DNA from: Metridium senile
Taxonomy: Eukaryota > Cnidaria > Anthozoa > Actiniaria > Metridiidae
Length of the DNA stretch: 64,000 bases
NCBI GenBank assembly: GCA_949775045.1
Contig: OX459102.1
Coordinates: 9,705,738 to 9,769,737 of the forward strand
Direction: 5' to 3'
Of the stretch, positions 55,201 to 62,558 are shown piece by piece. Position 1 is the first letter of the stretch; the number at the start of each line of letters is the position of its first letter. The notes under the pieces were generated by a model that saw only the letters and a list, made by a program, of their open reading frames with translations, was not told the origin of the DNA and did no database searches. The translations under genes and the position numbers were made by a program.

Positions 55201-55370
55201 TGACATTGGTGTCTATTGATACAAGCACCTCCATTTTGTCTACATACATCGTCAAGACAGATCTGATTAGTGACTATATCACCCTTAGTTTCCCGGGCAA
55301 TATCTACCGATATACCATGGCTGACATACCGCAGTATAACATAGTATAAACAGTACACTAGTAGACCCAT
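43241..55370 (-). CDS. receptor gene 2: type I membrane protein with EGF-like module and ITAM-containing tail (7 exons, complete)
   Basis: Exons in transcript order: 55112-55370, 52227-52507, 51627-51765, 44408-44609, 44155-44186, 43429-43574, 43241-43351. Phases 1,0,1,2,1,0 join in frame; 1,170 bases, 389 residues. Exon 1 has a hydrophobic N-terminal signal and an EGF-like C-x4-C-x6-C-x5-C-x-C-x13-C module. Exon 3 starts with Trp like exon 3 of gene 1. Exon 4 has a Thr/Pro stem and a membrane helix (MIIVGVLCGLFAVAIVAILV). Exon 5 is a 32-base micro-exon. The tail carries YQDL-x6-YQPL, a canonical ITAM spacing, then YQPL-x13-YHTL, and YHVV. Gene 1 is a paralogue by exon plan and motifs. A Syk/SH2-type signalling role is inferred from the motif alone. 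Intron 3 is occupied by a 6.2-kb palindromic viral element that ends 57 bases from the exon 4 acceptor. Confidence 0.85.
43613..44135. repeat. degenerate tandem repeat gggctatagtccatcaaaaa
   Basis: Four or five copies of gggctatagtccatc, then aaaaatcgtcatttttggtc, in intron 5 of receptor gene 2. Several hundred bases of unrelated sequence separate the first copy from the others. Confidence 0.7.
44660..44665. other. target-site duplication AATATA, left
   Basis: Directly abuts the AGTAGT start of the palindromic element. Identical to 50909-50914. Confidence 0.75.
44992..45414 (+). CDS. PC4-like ssDNA-binding protein of the element, left copy
   Basis: 140 residues. Residues about 8-62 fit the transcriptional coactivator PC4 (SUB1) fold. 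The features seen are RGYHATVKEFQGKIRVHIRKYI, two beta strands with basic residues, then PTKFGIALSIEEFEEL leading into an amphipathic helix with KKVMDDLTEML. The remainder is Lys-rich and low in complexity (PPKKKL). PC4 domains bind single-stranded DNA; small PC4-like genes occur in several DNA virus groups, so a role in replication or late transcription is possible. It is the outermost gene of the arm and reads inward. The sequence aataaa at 45482-45487 lies 68 bases after the stop. A TATA-like atatata occurs about 85 bases before the ATG. Confidence 0.7.
   Translation: MASLFKLGERGYHATVKEFQGKIRVHIRKYIDIEERKNIPTKFGIALSIEEFEELKKVMDDLTEMLDVMIDTCSMTTQPGDDEELLSAIENEQPNLPRNQSTPKNCKRPEEINEPPKKKLFTNAISCFRTGGKLKSSFRN
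46105..46941 (-). CDS. acidic zinc-ribbon protein of the element, left copy
   Basis: 278 residues from the ATG at 46941. A basic start (MKRKRE) is followed by an Asp/Glu tract, then a folded part at residues about 30-140 (landmarks NILFWTPGDELLRNQRR and NIVDLIEYVLLPYNK). A second long Glu-rich tract follows, then a C-terminal region with four CxxC pairs: CAHC, CPRC, CPIC and CNDC. These look like two zinc ribbons. I recognise the middle part only as a type seen in Polinton-like elements; its function is unknown. Nucleic-acid binding is inferred from the zinc ribbons. It reads outward and converges with the PC4-like gene, with 690 bases between their stops. A minus-strand aataaa is at 45860-45865. 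Confidence 0.65.
   Translation of the reverse strand: MKRKRENDEEYSDFEEEDPDELSDNEDDDDDEPIIKLVLQDLPGSVSQQHASELLHSMATSRNILFWTPGDELLRNQRRISRTNIVDLIEYVLLPYNKEISEPRGLKSFEDGLAELGINKKWVKNKKVLNEVLKKEQEKFENEQNNERMTSDDEERAEEEEGEEDSDGEDNGNQDGGNTNFEEEEQEEEEENDEKEKKNACAHCGDYNIDVNSIVGCPRCQWHDASLRPPRLNQVVNCPICKHHFPLNHDTVKSILVSCNDCGGISHHPNNRSNDDEE
47007..47324 (-). CDS. 105-aa small late-type protein of the element, left copy
   Basis: Starts MSQVVKRNRGYLQLL. The middle is basic with SYKKKKQILVQ. The end is glycine plus a hydrophobic tail (GGSFIPDLLIPFLTGLLI). Small basic proteins with a hydrophobic C-terminus of this kind are known from Polintons and adintoviruses and have been compared with adenovirus core or membrane-lytic proteins. 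The match here is by general appearance only. A TATA box (TATAAATA on the minus strand, 47360-47367) lies about 40 bases before the ATG. The zinc-ribbon gene starts 65 bases after its stop in the same direction. Confidence 0.6.
   Translation of the reverse strand: MSQVVKRNRGYLQLLVSCPHHQRQFLLDTATPEQVHAIVQAAHNVCKGYVPLNNHDLTMLTPYKESIKSIQDPNISYKKKKQILVQEGGSFIPDLLIPFLTGLLI
47458..48116. repeat. central GTAGGCTACAGT tandem array of the palindrome
   Basis: Units of 10-13 bases (gtaggctacagt, gtaggctacaggt, gtacgctacaggt) fill the centre. The left half reads gtaggctac and the right half gtagcctac. The strict mirror symmetry stops at 47765 and resumes at 47809. The 43-bp spacer is itself built of ctgtagcctaca units. 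Confidence 0.9.
48207..48214 (+). promoter_or_regulatory. TATA box of the 105-aa gene, right copy
   Basis: TATAAATA, 36 bases before the ATG at 48250. The mirror copy is at 47360-47367. Such spacing leaves only a very short leader. Confidence 0.5.
48250..48567 (+). CDS. 105-aa small late-type protein of the element, right copy
   Basis: Mirror image of 47007-47324 and identical in translation. See that entry for its features. It reads outward to the right and is followed after 65 bases by the zinc-ribbon gene. Confidence 0.6.
   Translation: MSQVVKRNRGYLQLLVSCPHHQRQFLLDTATPEQVHAIVQAAHNVCKGYVPLNNHDLTMLTPYKESIKSIQDPNISYKKKKQILVQEGGSFIPDLLIPFLTGLLI
48633..49469 (+). CDS. acidic zinc-ribbon protein of the element, right copy
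   Basis: Mirror image of 46105-46941 and identical in translation, with all four CxxC pairs intact. The frame is open upstream through TTG-TTC-AAA, but the first ATG is at 48633. Confidence 0.65.
   Translation: MKRKRENDEEYSDFEEEDPDELSDNEDDDDDEPIIKLVLQDLPGSVSQQHASELLHSMATSRNILFWTPGDELLRNQRRISRTNIVDLIEYVLLPYNKEISEPRGLKSFEDGLAELGINKKWVKNKKVLNEVLKKEQEKFENEQNNERMTSDDEERAEEEEGEEDSDGEDNGNQDGGNTNFEEEEQEEEEENDEKEKKNACAHCGDYNIDVNSIVGCPRCQWHDASLRPPRLNQVVNCPICKHHFPLNHDTVKSILVSCNDCGGISHHPNNRSNDDEE
50160..50582 (-). CDS. PC4-like ssDNA-binding protein of the element, right copy
   Basis: Mirror image of 44992-45414 and identical in translation. A minus-strand aataaa lies at 50087-50092. Confidence 0.7.
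   Translation of the reverse strand: MASLFKLGERGYHATVKEFQGKIRVHIRKYIDIEERKNIPTKFGIALSIEEFEELKKVMDDLTEMLDVMIDTCSMTTQPGDDEELLSAIENEQPNLPRNQSTPKNCKRPEEINEPPKKKLFTNAISCFRTGGKLKSSFRN
50909..50914. other. target-site duplication AATATA, right
   Basis: Directly follows the ACT end of the palindromic element. Beyond it the two flanks no longer match. Confidence 0.75.
51075..51546. mobile_element. MITE, ACACCTATTTC family, with a nested element
   Basis: Outer ends: acacctgttttaaaaaacat at the left and acgttttttgaaataggtgt at the right. Interrupted at 51122-51318. Intron 3 of receptor gene 2, just outside the palindromic element. Confidence 0.75.
51122..51318. mobile_element. nested 197-bp MITE with TCA target duplication
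   Basis: GGCCTCGTCTACACGAATCC at the left is mirrored by GGATTCGTGTAAACGGGGCC at the right. TCA flanks both ends (51119-51121 and 51319-51321). The interior also folds back (gaaaccgcat/atgcggtttc). Confidence 0.8.
51785..52215. repeat. CAT microsatellite
   Basis: catcatcatcaccatcatc with atcttcaagattatcatc interruptions. It fills almost all of intron 2 of receptor gene 2. Confidence 0.95.
52725..52888. mobile_element. foldback element in intron 1 of receptor gene 2
   Basis: cgaacaatctcagtctcgat and agcgtgtaatata at the left are mirrored by tatattacacgctatcgagg and ctgaggttgttcg at the right, with about 30 bases between the arms. Confidence 0.8.
52889..53940. other. intron 1 of receptor gene 2, mostly featureless
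   Basis: No exon. A decayed copy of the 143-bp MITE (tagtcaaataacaacaaaag, then aacacaatggaattaag) is visible at about 53400-53510. Confidence 0.5.
53945..54310. repeat. dispersed minisatellite element, reverse orientation
   Basis: Five units of aatagaatcaaattgctactgtgg type at 53945-54180 are followed by the flank gactataagtcattatcaaagac. It mirrors the copy at 54720-55095. Confidence 0.7.
54720..55095. repeat. dispersed minisatellite element, forward orientation
   Basis: The flank actaatagtttctatttagt with caaaaacatcaaatac is followed by five units of ccacagtagcaatttgattc type from 54833. It ends next to the exon 1 donor of receptor gene 2. Confidence 0.75.
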
Positions 55371-55518
55371 GGTTAAATGTCTACATGGAAGTCCATATCA
55401 TTGTATATTGCCCTCGCTAGTCACGTGGTGATATTGGATACCGCTGGTCAATGATTAGCCACCTACGCGGAGGTTCTTAGTGTCGTAACGCAACGCTTAA
55501 CTCACGTAGCTCAAAGGG

Positions 55519-55723
55519 CCTGGTTCAAACTAGCGACATAAGAATAAACAATATACGCAGACTCGGTGAAGCATTTCTCTAATAAGTGTGAGAAAAGACA
55601 AGTGCGGCTAATGAGCGAGGCTTATGCTAGCCTGCGTTGCCTCTCTCTTCCTCGCAACCCCGCAGACCGCCGGCACCGCAGGCTAAGCTTATTCTTATGC
55701 TTACGTCGCAAGTGTGAACCAGG
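55519..55723. mobile_element. 205-bp MITE, CCTGGTTCA ends
   Basis: cctggttcaaactagcgaca with taagaataa at the left is mirrored by ttattcttatgcttacgtcg and caagtgtgaaccagg at the right. It lies upstream of receptor gene 2. Confidence 0.8.
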
Positions 55724-56445
55724 AAAGCCTTAGGGAAAGTCCCCGAGGGGTACTCCCTTTGGCCACGTGGAATTAGGGATGATCTGCGGTCGATTTTGCA
55801 AATGACCCCTAAAAGGTACGCATACATTGAAGAGAAAAGAGTCAAAGCCTGTCAAATACTTTTAAGCAAGAACCCTAAAAGATACGCACAGGGAATATTT
55901 TCAACCCTAAAAGTAGCGCCGATCATCCCTAGCACTTGGGTGAAAGCTCATCGTAACCCATTCGATTCCAGTATTTTGGTACGATTTTTGCCCATTCTAC
56001 TCCCCACGTGGTACCGAAATCGATGGGGGCAGACATCGCTGACAACGCAGCGAATGGGAGGCTCTGGATTGCCCTATTTATTAAATAACTAGTCATGAAA
56101 TCATTAGCCTGTGTACTGTACTGTGTTATTCCCTAAGGGGGAAGGGTGGGGCTCCTGTACAAATACAGACTATGGAAATATTTACATACAACTGATTCAA
56201 AACAGTTGTCAGCACAACCCCGTGAAGAATGAAAGCGAATTATTACTTATTATAAATCGACAAAAATAGACTTTGTTGGTCTATTTCAAAATCTTGTTAC
56301 AAATATACTATTTATATATTGCTGTGAAAGACCGGAATAGGTACAATATCAAACTAAAATATTAGTTTCCTATATTTCAGTTTTATTACAATTTACTGGC
56401 TTTATTTTAATATTGTAAATATAGTATTTAGTGAATATAATAGCA
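55724..56445. other. intergenic, decayed element with gggtactcccttt
   Basis: ccccgaggggtactccct at 55750 resembles the termini at 1630 and 60909. The motif ccctaaaaggtacgca recurs three times to 55920. No clean right end and no gene. Confidence 0.4.
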
Positions 56446-56662
56446 CCTCCACAGTTTCCTGCGCCATCTTGAAAGGTAACCGGGCATTTGAATCGAAGCG
56501 AGACGAACGTTGAGCTTGCAATGATAGAGACCTCTTAGTACCTTGCGGGAAACTGAAAATTATTCACGTGTCTCCATAATTGCAAGCACAACGTTCGTCT
56601 CGCTTCAATGCAAAGGCCCGGCTACCTTTCAAGATGGCGCAGGGAGCTGTGAAGGGGACTGA
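56446..56662. mobile_element. 217-bp MITE, clean copy of the CTTGAAAGGTAGCCGGGC family
   Basis: cacagtttcctgcgccatct with tgaaaggtaaccgggcattt at the left is mirrored by aaaggcccggctacctttca and agatggcgcagggagctgtg. The internal arms gcgagacgaacgttg also pair. Confidence 0.85.
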
Positions 56663-56958
56663 GTAGTATGCAACATTCGGGTCGGTCCTACTTCTAATGA
56701 ACTTAGTCACATTAATTAGATTCAGTGTTGCTCTTTATAAAGTATCTATCTATAAGCCCCACTTATTACCAAACTTTAATATCCTTAAAAAAATGCAAAT
56801 CTAAGTTCGATTGTTTAACTGATACGAAATGCTATTCATAAGACAAAGAAAACCAACTCTTAATGTCCAATCGGACTCCCTTAGGGCAAAAGTGTTCTTG
56901 TAATTTATTCATGTGTCTATCCTTAATATTATTTTCTACTGTCATGCTTTTAGTTTAC

Positions 56959-56991
56959 CTGATGATGGCGTCAGTATGACACCGAAACGTC
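56959..56991 (+). ncRNA. hammerhead-like motif with intact core
   Basis: ctgatga, then ggcgtca/tgacacc (stem II, one mismatch), then gaaac and gtc. The conserved core is complete here, unlike in the 95-bp family. The flanking strands (ttttagtttac and gaagaataaaact) pair only partly, so activity is doubtful. It stands alone in the intergenic region downstream of receptor gene 3. Confidence 0.35.
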
Positions 56992-57238
56992 GAAGAATAA
57001 AACTTTTTTGTATAAGTTTCTATCTATAAAAGTAAAGAAAAATATCAAATATCACAGCACAAATCAACAATAAAAACAGTGGTTAGCATATTAGCTGCTC
57101 ATCATTTAACATTACTGCAATTATTGCTATGAGTCAAGTGATTCCGTGAAATGTACACTAATACAACTGTAGCCAATCATTGATGGGAATACAATTGATA
57201 ATTATCAATAACTATATGGACTAGCTAATGGTTATTTA

Positions 57239-58114
57239 TTATTTATCGTCGTTGATAGTGCTCTCTTTTGCAGGCTCATCATTCAAGGGGGTCTCTTCTG
57301 TAGGGTCTTTATTATCATCGCTAGTAGAGCCCTCTTTTGCAGGCTCTTCATTCGAGGGGGTCTCCTCTGTAGGGTCTTTATTATCATCGCTAGTAGAGCC
57401 CTCTTTTGCAGGCTCATCATTCGAGGGGGTCTCTTCTGCAGGGTCTTTATTATCATCGCTAGTAGAGCCCTCTTTTGCAGGCTCATCATTCGAGGGGGTC
57501 TTTTCTGTAGGGTCTTTTTTATCGTCGCTAGTAGGGTCCTCTTTTGTAGGCTCATTATTTGGCGGGGTCGTTTCCTCTGGGACTTTGGCATCATCAGAAG
57601 GGGTCTCTTCTTTTGGCTCATTATCGTCATCGCTAGTGGGACCCTCTTTAGTAGGTTCATCATTGTTCGTGGTTTCTTTGGACTGCTCATTATCATCATC
57701 GCTAGTGGGGCCCTTTTCAGTAGGTTCATCATTACTCGGGGTCTCTTTTGATGGCTCTTTATCATCATCTCCAGAAGGGCCCTCTTTTAGAGGCTCATCA
57801 TTTGGCGGGGTCGTTTCCTCTGGGGCTTTGCCATCATCAGAGGAATCCTTTTTTGATGGATCATCATTAGTTGAGGTTTTATCTGCTGGCTCTTTATCTT
57901 TATCACTGGTTGGGCCCTCTTCTTCTGTAGGACTGTCATTTTTCTTATCATCATCAATGGTAGGGCTCGCAGGCACAGAGGATTCGTTATCAGTAGGGCC
58001 CTTGTCGTGGTCGCTGCCATCATTAGAGGTGTTTTCGTCAGAAGTGGTACGATCTTGTTCAGCTGGATGTTTATTGGTCGTTGTCTCTTGAGAGTCAGGG
58101 TTATCTTCAGAGGT
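57239..58114 (-). CDS. receptor gene 3, last exon: 291 residues of acidic repeats
   Basis: Acceptor ttattttcaag, stop TAA at 57239-57241. Built of degenerate 21-23-residue repeats of the type NDEPAKEGSTSDDNKDP, most regular over the last 100 residues (69-bp periodicity at DNA level). Almost no hydrophobic residues, so it is predicted to be disordered. On the opposite strand the repeats leave a spurious Ser-rich open frame. Confidence 0.75.
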   Translation of the reverse strand, partial: TSEDNPDSQETTTNKHPAEQDRTTSDENTSNDGSDHDKGPTDNESSVPASPTIDDDKKNDSPTEEEGPTSDKDKEPADKTSTNDDPSKKDSSDDGKAPEETTPPNDEPLKEGPSGDDDKEPSKETPSNDEPTEKGPTSDDDNEQSKETTNNDEPTKEGPTSDDDNEPKEETPSDDAKVPEETTPPNNEPTKEDPTSDDKKDPTEKTPSNDEPAKEGSTSDDNKDPAEETPSNDEPAKEGSTSDDNKDPTEETPSNEEPAKEGSTSDDNKDPTEETPLNDEPAKESTINDDK

Positions 58115-61100
58115 CTTGAAAATAAATAAATCACTTTTCAACGTCTCAATCTTCTAGCGTCCTATTTTAATAAGTGTCCTAATAATCAGTGGGGAGACTC
58201 AGACTCACTACCTCTACATTAAATATTTTAGCACACAACTCTGTTCATAATCTTCTAGCCAGACAAGTGTCCTACAAGTGTCCTACTAATTGGGGAGAGT
58301 AACACTCACTACCGTCTACGTTAAGTACTTTAGCACACAACTCTATTCACATGTTCATTTTTATGAAGGAAGGCCGAAACCAGATAACCCGGAGAAAACC
58401 CTTGTGGCATGAGATAAAACAACACATAAAGCAAACTCATCTCACAAATGATCCATTCCCGAGCCGGGACTCGAACCTGGATCACAGCAGTGAGACGCGT
58501 GCTTAATTATTGCTTAACAATTACGCAACCCTTACCTTACTATCTTCATCTCTCTGTTCTCCTTCATGTTGACTGCTATCATGTGGCATGGCAGCATCGT
58601 TATCATCTGTACCACTATCATCATTGTCTGGTTCAGCCTGTAGGTTTTCTTCTGTCTTGGCTGGTTTGCAATAAACAGCAGGCTCTCCAGGTACATCATC
58701 ATGCTTATCTTTCTTTGTTTTCTTGTCTCTTTTCGAAGCTTCTTTCTCTCGTTTCTTTTGTTCTTTTTCTCTCGCCTTTTGCTCTTTCTTTTCTTCTTTT
58801 GCTTTCTTCTTCATTTCTTTTTCGTGTAACTTCCTCTCCTTCTCTTTGGCTTTCTTTTCTTGGTCTTGCAGCCGTTTCTCCAGTTTGGCTCTCAGGAGTT
58901 TGCCCTGCTGTCTTGTTTGTAGTTCTTCTTTGGTTAAATGCTCAGGGCTTGGAGCAGGTGCTGTCTGGATGGATTCGTTCGTAACCTCGTCAGACGAACC
59001 AGCTTCGTCTTTGTCTGTGGTTTCATCTGTTCCCTCGTTGTTAGTGTTATCTTGGGTGCCCTCTTCGCTTCCTAAATCATCTGTGGTCTCTTTCTCTTTG
59101 GCCTCCGTTTCCTCTGTGGCCTCCGCTGTCTCTGTAGTGTCTTTTCCTGTGGCCTCTTTCTCTGTGGCCTCCGCTGTCTCTGTAGTGTCTTTTCCTGTGG
59201 CCTCTTTCTCTGTGGCCTCCGCTGTCTCTGTAGTGTCTTTTCCTGCGGCCTCTTTCTCTGTGGCCTCCGCTGTTTCTGTAGTGTCTTTTCCTGTGGCCTC
59301 TTTCTCTGTAGTCTCTTTCTCTGTAGTGTCTTTCTCGGTGGTTGTTTTCTCAGTTTCTTCGTCGGTTTTCCCGTCGAGAGTATCTTGTGTATCCACGTCG
59401 CTATCCGGCGCCTCGTTTGGCTGCTTCTCTTCAGTTGTTTTCTTGTTTTCTCCTTTATCTTTGGCATCTTCATCGCCACCAACAGAGCTGGCTATTGCAA
59501 TTTGTGAGAGGAGTTCCATTGGATTGATTAACATTTCTTCTTCATCATCGGTATCATCTTCGTCTTCGGTACCATCTTTATCATCTTTTGTCGTGTCTTC
59601 TGCAGCTGCTTGTTTATCACTGTCGTCTGTTTTCTGATCTTCTGGTTTGTTTTCATCTGTTTTCTCTGCTTCGACAGGTTCCGCTGCTGTCTCTCCATCG
59701 ACTTTGTCTTCAATATTGCTTTGCTGGTGAACGTCAACACCAACATCTACGATGACTACATGGTCAGTGTCATGTTCTTCCGTTTGACGTTTCTCATCGA
59801 TGTCTTGTGTAACTACTTCTGTCAATTCACCGTCTTCTTGTGTCTCGGGATTCGCTTCCAAGTCATTCAGAGTCTTCATTTGAACTAGATCTGGCTCACC
59901 TCGCTCCTTGTCTGAAACAAACGGTTGAGAACGATGTTATAATGATATCCTTATCACTGGATTATCATAATTACCATCATCATCATCACTATCACCTGCA
60001 TCATCACCATCATCATCATCATCCCATTATCATTTTCATTGTCATTATCATCTGCATCACCACCAGCATCATCATTATCGGTGTCATTACCACCATCACC
60101 ACCACAACCATTATTATCATTATCATCATCACCATTATTATCATTATCATCATCACCATTATTATCATTACCATCATCACCATTATTATCATTATCATCA
60201 TCACCATTATTATCATTATCATCATCACCACCAGCATCATCATTATCGTTTTCATTACCACCATCACCATCACAACCATTATCATCATTATCATCATCAC
60301 CATTATTATTATCATTATCATCATCACCACCAGCATCATAATTATAGATCGGTGTCATTACCACCATCAAAATCATCATCATCATCATCATCATCATCGT
60401 CAACATCATCATCATTATCATGCTTGTCGCCATCACAGTCATTATCATCACCACGAATGCACCATCATATCATTATCATCATCATCATCATCGTCGTCGT
60501 CGTCGTTATTATCATCACTAGTCATACACCCATCCCCATTGTTTACCGTTATCCATCAAATGTCATCTATCACATACTCATCCCGTTGCTATCATCATTG
60601 TCATCGATCAAACAACCACACTATACTATGATTCCCATTGTCTTACCTTCATCTTGGGATGCACTGATGTCCATGTGACCTTTTCTCCTGTAATAGAAAA
60701 GAACACATGAATTAAAAGAGCAACACAGCTTCTTGAGACCGAGCCAGGCATATGCATGGTCATTATCAAATCCCTGGACAGGTTGGAGATATACTATTCT
60801 GCATCCAAATTTTAATGAAAAGTGAATATTATGAAAAGCCTGTACAAGCTTGTAGCGCATGGGACTATGTGCAACTAATTTGTCAGTTGGCAAAGAACTT
60901 ACTAGAACCCCCGGGGGGGGGGGGGGGGGGTACTCCCATATATTTACTATACGGGGATGATCCGCTGAACAGGGTATGGTTTTTCGAGCTTTCTGTCATA
61001 AACAAGGTATGGGTTTTTGAGTTTTCTGTCATGAACAGGGTATATTTTTACCCCATTTCCCAATTTCCTTAGTTTTTTTTTGTCATATTCAGGTATATTA

Positions 61101-62558
61101 ATTAGGTAATACGATGAGCAGCGCGGTCACAGATGCCATGGCTACATCGCTACACTTGTCAATGTGTTATTGAGAAATTATTAGTAGTATAGGGGACTAT
61201 TGGTAACTTATTTTTACTTTACTAGAGCGCACAGATGTCATGGCTTCAATCGCCAAACCTTTAAAACTGTTATTAAGAATTCAAATGACTTATTAGACAA
61301 CAAGAAAGGTCAAATGGACATTTGGTTTCTGAAATGAACCATGTTACTTTGCACCACTAGCTTGTAGGCTTTTCATGTGTGACAAACTTCCTCGGAAAGG
61401 CTATATCATTTAGTCACTAAATAGAAACTATTAGTTAGTAACTATTTTGTTTTTAATTCATGGATTTAGTGTTTTCACTCTATCTGTGTCTGTATTTTGT
61501 GTATGCTTACTTTTGTTTCCTGACGATTTTTACCAGTACACAAGCCAAGGCAACGTCAACGGCGAGGAACAACAAACATACCACTACAATGGCAATGATC
61601 ATCCCGCTATCCAAACCTCCTGTCGATGCACCCACTGCAGGAGATGGTGATGGTATTGCTGTTGTAGTTGTTATTTTCTTTGTAGTTGCTGCTGTTGTTG
61701 CTGCTGTTGTTGCTGCTGTTGTTGCTGCTGTTGTTGCTGCTGTTGTTGCTGCTGCTGTTGTTGCTGCTGTTGTTGCTGCTGTTGTTGCTCCAGTTGTTGG
61801 TGCTGCTGTTGATGGTGCTGCTGTTGTTGTTGCCATTGTTGTTGGTGATGTTGCTGCTGTTGATTGTTTTGCTACCGTTGTTTGTGATGCTACTGTTGTT
61901 GGTGTTGCTATTGTTATTGCTGTTGCTATTGTTGTTGCTTCTGTTATTGGTGTTGCTGTTGTTGGTGGTGTTGCTATTGGTGTTGCTTCTGTTATTGGTG
62001 TTGCTGTTGGTTTTGGTGATGTTGCCGCTGTTGTTGGTGTTGCATTTGTTGTTTGTGATGCTAGTGTTGTTGTTGGTGGTGTTGATGCTGAAGATGTTGC
62101 TTCTGTTGTTTGTGTTGTTGTTTGTGATGCTGGTGTTGTTGTAGTTGTTATTGTTGTTGAAGATGTTGTTGGTGTTGCTATTTTTGTTGAATATGTTGTT
62201 GGTGGTGGTGTTGATGCTGAAGATGTTGCTTCTGTTGTTTGTGTTGTTGTTTGTGATGCTACTACTGCTTGTGTTGTTGTTTGTGATGCTACTACTGCTT
62301 GTGTTGTTGTTTGTGATGCTACTACTGCTTGTGTTGTTGTTTGTGATGCTACTACTGCTTGTGTTGTTGTTTGTGATGCTACTACTGCTTGTGTTGTTGT
62401 TTGTGATGCTACTACTGCTTGTGTTGTTGTTTGTGATGCTACTACTGCTTGTGTTGTTGTTTGTGATTCTGCTTTTGTTGATGATGTATCAGTTGTTTTT
62501 GAGACCTGGGATAATACTGCTGTTGTGAACGTGCTTGGTATTGTTGAACTCGTGGGCG
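57239..62558 (-). CDS. receptor gene 3: mucin-stem membrane protein with long charged tail (last 4 exons; 5' end beyond window)
   Basis: Exons in transcript order: 61511-62558, 60647-60687, 58536-59911, 57239-58114. The first visible exon has acceptor ttgtttttatacag and needs one upstream base, exactly as exon 4 of receptor genes 1 and 2. The following junction phases (2,1,0) are also the same. The visible part encodes about 1,113 residues: Thr-rich stem, membrane helix (GMIIAIVVVCLLFLAVDVAL), KIVRKQK, a 41-base micro-exon, and two large exons of charged repeats. No ITAM-like pair is seen; the only clear tail tyrosine motif is AVYCKP. Exons for signal peptide and ectodomain are expected to the right of the window. 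Function unknown; its paralogy to genes 1 and 2 rests on exon phases and position. Confidence 0.75.
58160..58512 (-). mobile_element. tRNA-derived SINE, copy 2
   Basis: Minus-strand head at about 58512. The complement of gagccgggactcgaacctgg gives a good B-box (GGTTCGAGTCC). The body contains aaccagataacccggagaaa, and matches 27340-27600. It nearly fills the intron between the last two exons of receptor gene 3. Confidence 0.75.
58536..59911 (-). CDS. receptor gene 3, third-visible exon: 459 residues, acidic repeats and Lys/Glu helix
   Basis: Starts DKERGEPDLVQMK after the intron. The first 150 residues are Asp/Glu/Thr-rich, followed by four 16-residue repeats of the type TAEATEKEATGKDTTE (48-bp period). 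Near the end is a segment of about 80 residues of alternating KEKE/KREKE blocks. This is typical of a stable single alpha helix or coiled coil. It contains AVYCKP, a YxxP motif. Donor gtaagg. Confidence 0.75.
59955..60525. repeat. CAT/ATT microsatellite in intron of receptor gene 3
   Basis: catcatcaccattattatc repeats, some in 21-30-base higher-order units with accaccagcatcatcattatc. Confidence 0.95.
60909..61080. mobile_element. element fragment with CCCCCGGGGGGG end and 18-G run
   Basis: aacccccggggggg at 60906 runs into 18 consecutive G residues, then tactcccatatatttactatacggggatgat. The motif agggtatggttttt is repeated in slightly changed form. It matches the complement of the right end of the element at 1630-1919. 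I found no matching right end. Confidence 0.6.
61511..62558 (-). CDS. receptor gene 3, exon with mucin-like stem and transmembrane helix
   Basis: 349 codons. It begins APTSSTIPSTFTT and continues with seven nearly identical 10-residue repeats VVASQTTTQA (30-bp period at 62265-62460). A degenerate Thr/Ala/Val stretch follows, then a run of TTAATTAA units, a short Pro-rich spacer, and the membrane helix at the end. The dense Thr content predicts heavy O-glycosylation. The opposite strand is also open over the same stretch, but it has no splice sites or fitting phases. Confidence 0.75.

Noticed and set aside
57228..58091. 287-codon plus-strand Ser-rich frame (and 58723-59637)
   Set aside because: Shadows of the acidic repeat exons of receptor gene 3 on the minus strand.
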